NCBI GenBank assembly: GCA_937958375.1
Contig: CALGNY010000054.1
Span: forward strand, 1-11,951
Origin: an uncultured Bacillaceae bacterium
GTDB taxonomy: Bacteria; Bacillota; Bacilli; Bacillales; Alkalibacillaceae
Reading direction: 5' to 3'
Length of the DNA: 11,951 bases
The notes beneath the pieces are model-generated. The model was not told where the DNA came from, ran no database searches, and was given only the letters and a program-made list of their open reading frames with translations. Shown here piece by piece: positions 6,036 through 11,951 of the stretch; positions within the stretch are counted from its first letter, which is position 1; each line of letters opens with the position of its first letter. The position numbers and the translations under genes were made by a program.

Positions 6036-6290
6036 AGATATGTATTTAAAAGCGTTGAAAGAGCACAGTAGGTAACTCGGGATTTCGTTTTCAGGGATGG
6101 AGGATCTGGGACTGTAAATTCTCCAAACGAATGAGTTGCACGAATTTCACTCTGGAGCTGACATGGATATGTCCGGGTCTTTGATCCGTTATTCAAATGA
6201 AGTGGGTTTGCCATGGCGCAAATCAACAAGGGTGGTAACACGGAAGCCAACTCGTCCCTTATTTTATGGGGAGGAGTTTTTTTATTTTGT
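6036..6290 (+). promoter_or_regulatory. T-box riboswitch (tRNA-Phe) controlling pheST
   Basis: A leader RNA that senses uncharged tRNA-Phe. AGAG (6060-6063) pairs with CTCT (6150-6153) below the specifier loop, whose 5' side holds AGTA (6067-6070). Above it GTAACTC (6072-6078) pairs with GAGTTGC (6133-6139), then TTCGTTT (6084-6090) with AAACGAA (6125-6131). The specifier TTC (6146-6148), followed by A, lies opposite AGTA. A hairpin GACAT-GGAT-ATGTC (6160-6173) and one more stem follow. The conserved T-box AAGGGTGGTAACACGG starts at 6228; its TGGT suits the discriminator A of tRNA-Phe. AAGGG (6228-6232) can pair with CCCTT (6256-6260) as antiterminator, competing with the terminator. Folding was done by eye. 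Confidence 0.93.
6249..6288 (+). terminator. T-box-controlled terminator upstream of pheS
   Basis: AACTC-G-TCCCTT (6249-6260) pairs with GGGGA-G-GAGTT (6268-6278), followed by a T-run (6277-6283). Its 5' arm shares CCCTT with the antiterminator, so the two structures exclude one another. The stretch from here to the pheS ribosome binding site shows nothing else. Confidence 0.9.
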
Positions 6291-6338
6291 AAAAGAAATT
6301 GAACGACATCGATTGTCATGAAACAAGGAGGCATTTGA

Positions 6339-7373
6339 ATGAAAGAGCGACTGCAGGAAATAAAGCAAGAAGCGTTAGAACAGATCCAAACAGCGGATAC
6401 GGAGAAGTCTCTTCAAGACGTCCGCGTCCAGTTCCTAGGTAAAAAAGGAAAAATAACTGAAGTATTGAAAGGAATGGGCAAACTTTCTAAAGAAGAGCGC
6501 CCGGTCATCGGCCAGCTGGCTAATGAAGTCCGGGATGAGATTACGGAATCCTTGGACGAAAAAGCAACCCTTCTCGAAAAACAAGCCATTGAAAAACAGC
6601 TCGAGCAAGAAGCGATCGACGTCACATTGCCAGGTCGACCGGTCCATACCGGCGGACCACATATCCTTATGAAAGTCATCCGCGATATTGAAGACTTGTT
6701 TATTGGTATGGGGTATGAAGTAGCCGAAGGACCTGAAGTAGAGACGGATTATTACAACTTTGAAGCGTTGAACTTACCGAAAGGACACCCGGCTCGCGAT
6801 ATGCAGGATTCCTTCTATATCACCGAAGAACTGTTGATGCGTACGCATACGTCACCAGTTCAAGCTCGGACGTTGAATCAACATGAAGGGAAAGGTCCAA
6901 TTAAGATTATTTGTCCTGGGAAAGTATATCGCCGTGATACCGATGATGCGACCCACTCCCACCAGTTTACGCAAATTGAAGGACTTTACGTGGACGAAAA
7001 CATCACCATGAGTGATTTGAAGGGTACCTTGAATGTGTTAGCAAAACATCTATTCGGTGACGATCGTGAAATTCGTCTGCGCCCAAGCTTTTTCCCATTT
7101 ACTGAGCCTTCTGTCGAAATGGATATTTCCTGTAAAGTGTGTGATGGGGAAGGGTGTTCTGTGTGTAAACATACCGGTTGGATTGAAATTTTAGGCGCAG
7201 GACTTGTTCATCCAAACGTGCTTGAAATGGCCGGTTATGATTCGAAAAAATATACTGGATTCGCATTTGGAATGGGACCAGAACGGATTGCCATGTTGAA
7301 ATATGGTATAGAAGACATTCGCCATTTCTATACGAATGACGTCAGATTCTTGAAGCAATTTCACCAGGTTTAA
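6339..7373 (+). CDS. pheS: Phenylalanine--tRNA ligase alpha subunit
   Basis: The catalytic subunit of the cytosolic (alpha-beta)2 PheRS that charges tRNA-Phe. At 344 residues it equals the B. subtilis protein in length. An N-terminal helical coiled-coil arm (about 1-90) binds tRNA. The class II core follows: ATHSHQFTQIEGLYVD (motif 2), the Cys-rich SCKVCDGEGCSVCKHTGW insertion, ILGAGLVHPNVLEMAG, and motif 3 GMGPERIAMLKYGI. The amino-acid pocket FAFG carries Ala at 309, the site known in B. subtilis PheS for analogue discrimination, here wild type. AAGGAGG (6325-6331) lies 7 bases before the ATG. It is first in the pheST operon, under the T-box leader; only 13 bases separate it from pheT. Confidence 0.97.
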   Translation: MKERLQEIKQEALEQIQTADTEKSLQDVRVQFLGKKGKITEVLKGMGKLSKEERPVIGQLANEVRDEITESLDEKATLLEKQAIEKQLEQEAIDVTLPGRPVHTGGPHILMKVIRDIEDLFIGMGYEVAEGPEVETDYYNFEALNLPKGHPARDMQDSFYITEELLMRTHTSPVQARTLNQHEGKGPIKIICPGKVYRRDTDDATHSHQFTQIEGLYVDENITMSDLKGTLNVLAKHLFGDDREIRLRPSFFPFTEPSVEMDISCKVCDGEGCSVCKHTGWIEILGAGLVHPNVLEMAGYDSKKYTGFAFGMGPERIAMLKYGIEDIRHFYTNDVRFLKQFHQV

Positions 7374-7386
7374 GGGGGTATGATCG

Positions 7387-9813
7387 ATGTTAGTTTCAGT
7401 GAATTGGTTAAAACAATACGTTGATTTAGATGGAATAAAAACAGCTGAGTTATCCGAAGCCATCACCAAATCCGGTGTGGAAGTCGATGCCATCCATGGT
7501 CCGATTCTGGATAATGAAAAGGTTGTTGTCGGATATGTAGAATCATGTGAGCAGCATCCGAATGCTGATAAGTTAAACCTTTGTCAAGTGGATGTCGGAG
7601 AAGAGGAGCTAGCCCAGATCGTTTGTGGTGCGCCGAATGTGGCGAAAGGTCAGTACGTTGTCGTCGCAAAGCCTGGCGCAAGACTTCCAGGGGGCATGAA
7701 AATCAAGAAAGCCAAACTGCGCGGGGAAGCGTCGGAAGGCATGATCTGTTCCTTGCAAGAATTAGGCGTCGATGAAAAATTTATTCCTGAAAACGTCAAA
7801 GATGGCATTTACGTTTTTGAAGAAGAAGTGGAAGTTGGAGAACCAGCATGTCCATTACTCAACTTGGACGATGAAGTCATCGAGTTAGATCTCACACCGA
7901 ACCGTGCGGACTGCTTAAGTATGATCGGTGTCGCATATGAAGTGGCAGCCATTTATAATCAAGAGGTTAACCTGCCTGAGCCATCCGTGACTCCAGCAGA
8001 CCAGCCATCAAACGATTATATATCCGTCTGCATTGAAGATAAGGACATGAATCCGTATTACGGTGCGTGGATCATCAAAGATTTAGAGGTGAAATCTTCT
8101 CCGCTTTGGTTAAAGAATCGATTGATCAGTGCAAACGTACGGCCAATCAATAATCTGGTTGATATTACAAACTATATTCTTTTGGAGTACGGCCAACCGC
8201 TTCACGCCTTCGATTATGACCGCTTCGACAGTCAGGAAGTCTTGACCCGTCCAGCTCAGGAAGGAGAGACGATGCTGACGTTGGATGGCAAGGAGAGAAC
8301 ATTGTCACCCGAGAATCTAGTCATTACGAATGGCAAGAAGCCTCATGCACTTGCCGGGGTGATGGGCGGACAGGAATCAGAAGTTCAAGAGGACACGAAA
8401 ACGATACTTCTTGAAGCGGCCTATTTCGACCCGAAAACGGTTCGCAAATCATCCAATCAACATGGACTTCGCAGTGAAGCCAGTGCCCGTTTTGAAAAAG
8501 GCATTGATATCTCCAGAGTAAAAGAAGCAGCAACGCGCGCAGCCCAACTTTATGCGGAGTTGGCCGGGGGAACGATTCTTGGCGAAATGGTGGAGGAAGG
8601 TTCAACCGAAAAGGAACCAATCGAAATTTCATTTGAGCGACATGAAATCAATGAACGCATCGGTACGGAATTGACAGTCGATGAAATGGTCGATATTTTA
8701 GAGCGACTCCGTCTTCCTTATGAAAATAACGGTGAACAGTTTACGGTTTATCCACCAGCACGGCGGAATGACCTTCGTATTTTAGAAGATATGGTTGAAG
8801 AATTTGCTAGGCTTTATGGCTATGACAATATTCCGTTTACCTTGCCAACTGCAAAGTCGAGTAAAGGCGGATTGACCAAGCGTCAAAAATTAACCCGTGA
8901 AATTCATGCTTATTTACAAAAAGCTGGACTAAATGAGGCATTGACCTATTCCCTGACGACAGAGGAAAAGTCTAAGCATTTCGTCAGTCCAGAAATTCAA
9001 ACCGATCATGAGGCCGTTCAACTCCTCATGCCAATGACTGATTTGCATAGTCATTTGAGATTAAGTGCAATTCCGGAGTTGATTTCCAGCTTGCGATATA
9101 ACGTCGCGCGCAACCAGTATAATCTTGGATTTTACGAACTCGGTGCTGTGTATTTACCGAACGAAAGCGAAGATGTCCAGCCAAAAGAAGAACTTCGTGT
9201 TGCGGCTGCCATCACAGGCTTATGGGAAAACCACCCATGGCAAGGTGAGAAAAAACCAGTTGACTTTTTTGTGCTGAAAGGAATTTTGGAAGGGTTATTT
9301 ACTCAGTTCCTAAAAGAACCTGTATCCTTTGAAAAATCAAGCTTAGACGGATTACACCCAGGTCGGACAGCATTGTTGAAACTTAAAGGAGAGACGATCG
9401 GCTATATCGGTCAACTGCACCCAACGGTTCAAAAGGAACATGACTTGGATGAAACGTATGTGTTTGATGTGAACTTGGAAAAAGTCTACGAATACGTTGA
9501 TGAGACACCAGATTATGAGCCGATAACCAAGTATCCAGCCATTTCTCAAGACTTGGCGTTCGTAGTAGGTGCAGAGGTTGCCGCCAAAGAGATAGAGAAC
9601 ACAATTGTTGAAGCGGGTCAACCTTATTTGGCGACCATTCGCGTGTTTGACGTTTATGAAGGTGAGCATATGGAACCAGGCAAAAAATCAATCGCCTTTA
9701 ACCTCACCTTCCAAAATAACGAACGAACATTAAAAGATGATGAAGTCGAAGAAGCAAGACAACGAATTATCGAAAAAGTTAAAGAATCATATCAGGCAGA
9801 ATTGCGGGGATAA
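7387..9813 (+). CDS. pheT: Phenylalanine--tRNA ligase beta subunit
   Basis: The structural, tRNA-binding and editing subunit of PheRS; it removes tyrosine misattached to tRNA-Phe. The 808-residue protein has the full bacterial layout: an N-terminal segment, an EMAP-like tRNA-binding domain (about 40-155, with HPNADKLNLCQVDVG and IVCGAPNV), the B3/B4 editing domain (about 165-390, with DLTPNRADCLS and GLRSEASARFEKGID at 360-374), B5 (about 410-485, with LEDMVEEFARLYGYD), the catalytic-like core (about 490-700) and a C-terminal FDX-ACB anticodon-binding domain (from about 710, with KYPAISQDLAF). AAGGGGGT (7372-7379) overlaps the pheS stop and serves the ATG 7 bases on. It is co-transcribed with pheS and ends at a terminator shared with the convergent transporter gene. 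Confidence 0.97.
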   Translation: MLVSVNWLKQYVDLDGIKTAELSEAITKSGVEVDAIHGPILDNEKVVVGYVESCEQHPNADKLNLCQVDVGEEELAQIVCGAPNVAKGQYVVVAKPGARLPGGMKIKKAKLRGEASEGMICSLQELGVDEKFIPENVKDGIYVFEEEVEVGEPACPLLNLDDEVIELDLTPNRADCLSMIGVAYEVAAIYNQEVNLPEPSVTPADQPSNDYISVCIEDKDMNPYYGAWIIKDLEVKSSPLWLKNRLISANVRPINNLVDITNYILLEYGQPLHAFDYDRFDSQEVLTRPAQEGETMLTLDGKERTLSPENLVITNGKKPHALAGVMGGQESEVQEDTKTILLEAAYFDPKTVRKSSNQHGLRSEASARFEKGIDISRVKEAATRAAQLYAELAGGTILGEMVEEGSTEKEPIEISFERHEINERIGTELTVDEMVDILERLRLPYENNGEQFTVYPPARRNDLRILEDMVEEFARLYGYDNIPFTLPTAKSSKGGLTKRQKLTREIHAYLQKAGLNEALTYSLTTEEKSKHFVSPEIQTDHEAVQLLMPMTDLHSHLRLSAIPELISSLRYNVARNQYNLGFYELGAVYLPNESEDVQPKEELRVAAAITGLWENHPWQGEKKPVDFFVLKGILEGLFTQFLKEPVSFEKSSLDGLHPGRTALLKLKGETIGYIGQLHPTVQKEHDLDETYVFDVNLEKVYEYVDETPDYEPITKYPAISQDLAFVVGAEVAAKEIENTIVEAGQPYLATIRVFDVYEGEHMEPGKKSIAFNLTFQNNERTLKDDEVEEARQRIIEKVKESYQAELRG

Positions 9814-9854
9814 AAAATGCACTCCAGGCGAGAAAAGGTCTGGAGTGCATTTTT
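9813..9854. terminator. Bidirectional terminator between pheT and the MFS gene
   Basis: The arm 9813-9827 (AAAAATGCACTCCAG) pairs without mismatch with 9840-9854 (CTGGAGTGCATTTTT) around a 12-base loop. The A-run on the left and the T-run on the right make it work from both sides. It starts at the last base of the pheT stop codon. Confidence 0.95.
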
Positions 9855-9857
9855 AAA

Positions 9858-11083
9858 TTAATTAAACTGGGAAAGTAATTTTCTTTTTTCATTATAGAAA
9901 TGAATCTTTCTAAATAGCAACCAATAAATGATTGTGAAGAATTATAAAGAAAACCCACAATCGCACTGAGCGGTCGGGGATCAACTATCTCCAATAGTAG
10001 ACCACCTACTGCCATCATCATTCCTAATGTTACATTCGTAATCATTTGGGTCAGACCAAAAAACTTTCCGATGGTAGATTTGGGCACTGTTTTCATAATC
10101 ATCGTATCTATGCTGATATCACTGATCCCCCCACTGAAGGTGATAAAGATCACAACCGTCAGTGCAATCCAAAAGCTAGGTGACACACTAAGAAAAATAT
10201 GTCCCAAGCCTTCGAAAGCAATAAAAAGTATGGTGACAAGAACTAACCTCTTCTTAATCACGTTCGACAAAAACGAACTTATGATAAATCCGATGCCCAA
10301 ACAAGCGTACATCAGACCGACACCCATCTCACCCATTTCGAAAACTTCAAGTGCATAGATACTGATCAACACATTATCAATTCCATTTGCAATAGGCATC
10401 GTAAATGCAATCACTATAAAGATGACGAGCAATCTTGACCGAAAAAGACGCCTAAAAGAATGAGTAGGAAATCCGAGTTGCTGAGATTGTTGCATCATTC
10501 GTTTTTCATTCAATGGATGAATAGTCAGTAAGATCAAGCTGGATATGAAGAAACAAATAGCATTTAACAAAAAAGCAGTATGAATGCCGAATAAAAAGGA
10601 AATTACACCACCTAATGAAGAACCAATGACTAAAACTAATCCGACACTAATTTGCTCAATGGCATTCACATGAATGATATGCTCCTTTTTGACAAGTGAA
10701 GGAATCATTGCTTTTCTCGTAGGAGCATAAATCGCCTCACCGATAGCTAAACCAAAAGAGCTGACATACACAATCCAAAGGGCACTTGGATGATTGACTA
10801 GAAGTAGAGTGAGTACAATGGGCACACGTAGGATTTCCACAAAAAACAATATGTGTTTTTTGTCAAATCGATCTGCTAACATTCCACCAATCGGTGCGAT
10901 AAATAAAAAAGGGATTAGTCGAAGTAAAAATAACATACCGATGGCAAACCCTGATTGTGTAAGTTGGTAAATCAGTGTGAGTAATGCTACCTGTGTGAAT
11001 CGACTTCCCATGCCAGTGATGATACTTGAATAAAATAATTTTTGATATTCATTTTCTTTTTTCCAAACAAGTAAATTATGCAT
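9858..11083 (-). CDS. MFS-family efflux transporter, probable one-base frameshift near its 3' end
   Basis: A 12-helix major facilitator of the drug/macrolide-exporter type. Visible features are the loop 2-3 motif GGMLADRFDKK (66-76), a helix 5 region with GSSLGGVISF, and hydrophobic helices throughout. AGAGG (11095-11091) stands 7 bases before the ATG. As written, the frame stays open to 9779, running through the pheT terminator and into the 3' end of pheT, with an untypical tail after residue 381. A -1 shift at about 9941 instead gives FFTIIYWLLFRKIHF..., a proper last helix with a basic tail, ending at TAA 9860-9858 just before the terminator, for about 408 residues. I place the true end there. 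It lies downstream of an ArsR-type repressor with shared operator sequences. The substrate is unknown; an antibiotic or toxic metabolite is likely. Confidence 0.85.
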
Positions 11084-11100
11084 TTAAAAACCTCTGTATA

Positions 11101-11130
11101 TCTAATTTGATAGTTATCTAATTAGTTAGG
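11101..11130 (-). promoter_or_regulatory. Putative repressor operator upstream of the MFS gene
   Basis: On the minus strand this region contains CTAATTAGATAACTA and a following AAATTAGA half-site, nearly the same as the plus-strand sequence from 11736 upstream of the repressor gene. It lies just before the MFS ribosome binding site, so a bound repressor could block a promoter or passing polymerase. No clean -35/-10 pair is visible. Confidence 0.6.
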
Positions 11131-11158
11131 TAAAAAGAAAAGCTGATGTTAAATCAGC
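11131..11158 (-). terminator. Weak terminator at the end of the ArsR-family gene
   Basis: On the minus strand GCTGAT-TTAAC-ATCAGC (11158-11142) forms a 6-bp stem that includes the stop codon, followed by TTTTCTTTTT (11141-11132). It is short, so read-through into the MFS gene seems likely. Confidence 0.5.
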
Positions 11159-11721
11159 CAAAGTTCACGTGGATTTAGCTCATACATTCCTTTTTCTCTT
11201 GTCATAAAATGATTCATGATAAATTCCCTGCGGATTGAAGCATAATCCTCGTGAAACTGTTTGATATATTCATTGATCTCTTTTTCAGGGTAAGAGTGAC
11301 CTTGTTCTAACCCTTTCACCATATGCTCTAAAACAATTAGACGCTTTTTCAATTGGGCCGGAATATTCGTCAATTTACCTTGGGCATCAATGAAGTTGGA
11401 TAGGACTCTATGTTTCTCTTCATCGGTTATATCAAATTTCGTTGACAATTCATCATCTCCTAACTTGGTAATGGCCAGTGCCAATCGATTCAGTTTATCC
11501 TCGTTAAGATAAAAATAAATCGTGTTCTTATCTCTTCTTTGGTAAACGATATCGATCTCTTTCAACTTCCCCAAGTGATGTGAAATCGTTGGAGCTGTAA
11601 GGCCGAGTTTTCCTGCAATTGCCTGACCATGTAGTGGTCCATTTTTCAATAAAGCAATGATTCGTAATCGTGTTTTGTCACCAACCGCTTTATGAAAATG
11701 CACAATCCTTTCCAGTTGCAA
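11149..11721 (-). CDS. ArsR-family winged-helix repressor with C-terminal DUF2087 domain
   Basis: A DNA-binding repressor, probably of itself and the adjacent exporter. The 190-residue protein starts with an ArsR winged helix (about 5-75): KTRLRIIALLKNGPLHGQAI, recognition helix APTISHHLGKLKE (43-55), and wing RRDKNTIYFYL. After a linker comes a DUF2087-like domain (about 105-175: FIDAQGKLTNIP, KRLIVLEHMV, FHEDYASIRREFI). There is no cysteine at all, so thiol-based metal sensing is excluded and the signal is more likely an organic ligand sensed by the C-terminal part. The start is TTG at 11721, supported by AGGAGGG (11737-11731) 9 bases upstream and the family's usual MQLE..V.FHKA beginning; no ATG is available. 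It is followed by the MFS gene 65 bases downstream on the same strand. Confidence 0.9.
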   Translation of the reverse strand: MQLERIVHFHKAVGDKTRLRIIALLKNGPLHGQAIAGKLGLTAPTISHHLGKLKEIDIVYQRRDKNTIYFYLNEDKLNRLALAITKLGDDELSTKFDITDEEKHRVLSNFIDAQGKLTNIPAQLKKRLIVLEHMVKGLEQGHSYPEKEINEYIKQFHEDYASIRREFIMNHFMTREKGMYELNPRELWLI

Positions 11722-11735
11722 TGTTGTATACCCTC

Positions 11736-11775
11736 CTAATTAGATAACTAACTAATTAGATTATAATCTAATTAG
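11736..11775. promoter_or_regulatory. Operator region with a perfect 24-bp palindrome, upstream of the ArsR-family gene
   Basis: 11752-11775 reads identically on both strands (half-site CTAATTAGATTA). Next to it, 11736-11750 carries CTAATTAGATAACTA, so the CTAATTAG core occurs three times, counting both orientations, within 40 bases. The palindrome covers the -10 of the repressor promoter, and the second site reaches the ribosome binding site. This is the expected layout for autorepression by a dimeric winged-helix protein. Confidence 0.75.
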
Positions 11776-11787
11776 GTGAAAATGCAA
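11760..11787 (-). promoter_or_regulatory. SigA promoter of the ArsR-family gene
   Basis: On the minus strand TTGCAT (11787-11782), a 16-base spacer, then a perfect TATAAT (11765-11760). The -10 is the centre of a 24-bp palindrome, so promoter and operator coincide. Confidence 0.7.
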
Positions 11788-11951
11788 TATCAAATAGGAA
11801 GAAGTTTATTCGCGATGATCGTTCAACATGGGTACAACTAAATAATTATTTTGCTCGTCTTAGGGGAATTCTCTAGGTAGTCAGTTTTTCATCGCCATTT
11901 GGGTGTGGATTAGTGGTCAAATGTCGATGAGAAGGCGTCTCACCGACATTT
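11776..11951. other. Gene-free right end with an edge hairpin
   Basis: No plausible coding region is seen. AAATGTCG (11919-11926) pairs with CGACATTT (11944-11951), and inside it TGAGA (11928-11932) pairs with TCTCA (11938-11942) around a 5-base loop. It could be a terminator of a gene beyond the edge or an intergenic repeat; the window ends at its last base. Confidence 0.5.

Noticed and set aside
6136..6321. A 61-residue leader peptide upstream of pheS
   Set aside because: It lies in the T-box RNA, its start has no SD, and the leader is explained by tRNA sensing rather than peptide-based attenuation.
9352..9691. Two leftward frames of about 100 residues over the 3' part of pheT
   Set aside because: They are antisense to a strongly conserved coding region and show no start signals.
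9779..9857. The final part of the long open frame of the MFS gene
   Set aside because: It reads antisense through the pheT terminator and coding end; the shifted frame ending at 9858 gives a sensible last helix instead.
9934..9950. Programmed -1 ribosomal frameshift in the MFS gene
   Set aside because: No classic X-XXY-YYZ slippery heptamer or following pseudoknot is visible; a simple one-base deletion is more economical.
10071..10358. A 95-residue rightward frame inside the MFS gene
   Set aside because: Antisense shadow of a membrane-protein gene, with no SD and no family resemblance.

Overview
The window is chromosomal DNA from an endospore-forming Bacillaceae-type Firmicute. The support is a clear small acid-soluble spore protein (SspI), strong AGGAGG-type ribosome binding sites, a tRNA-Phe T-box leader, and the block ysdA / ysdC / sspI / ysgA / pheS / pheT, which lie in the same part of the chromosome in Bacillus subtilis. 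The AT content, the intergenic repeats and the compact ysdC-sspI-ysgA order suggest a relative of Bacillus rather than B. subtilis itself; a genus cannot be fixed by eye.

Layout. (1) 57-1780: a monocistronic acyl-CoA synthetase with its own promoter and terminator. (2) 1805-1957: a non-genic array of three 51-bp repeats rich in CTCA/TGAG hairpins. (3) 1994-3434: two small membrane proteins (YsdA/DUF1294 and a TVP38/TMEM64 protein), then a dimeric all-alpha dUTPase. The dUTPase promoter -10 and Shine-Dalgarno sit inside a terminator-like hairpin. (4) 3440-4638: the M42 aminopeptidase YsdC with its own promoter and a bidirectional terminator. (5) 4634-4917: a 264-bp MITE-like element with 13-bp perfect terminal inverted repeats and a 10-bp target duplication, inserted at the T-tract of that terminator. 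(6) 4968-6004: divergent sspI (leftward) and ysgA (rightward). (7) 6001-9854: the pheST operon, preceded by a T-box riboswitch with a UUC specifier and ended by a perfect hairpin shared with the convergent gene. (8) 9858-11775: a leftward module of an MFS exporter and an ArsR/DUF2087 repressor. A perfect 24-bp palindrome overlaps the repressor's own promoter, and related sites lie before the exporter. (9) 11776-11951: no gene, only a hairpin at the edge.

How the parts work: pheST expression should rise when tRNA-Phe is uncharged, because the leader reads UUC and its TGGT bulge suits a discriminator A. The repressor/exporter pair looks like a self-regulated drug or metabolite efflux switch. 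The remaining genes are housekeeping: fatty-acid activation, nucleotide-pool cleaning, peptide turnover, RNA modification and spore DNA protection.

Most of the window is ordinary core genome. The best leads are the MITE-like insertion with an intact target duplication, the nested promoter/terminator/SD before the dUTPase, the shared operators of the efflux module, and a likely one-base frameshift at the 3' end of the exporter gene. I found no convincing new multi-gene system.
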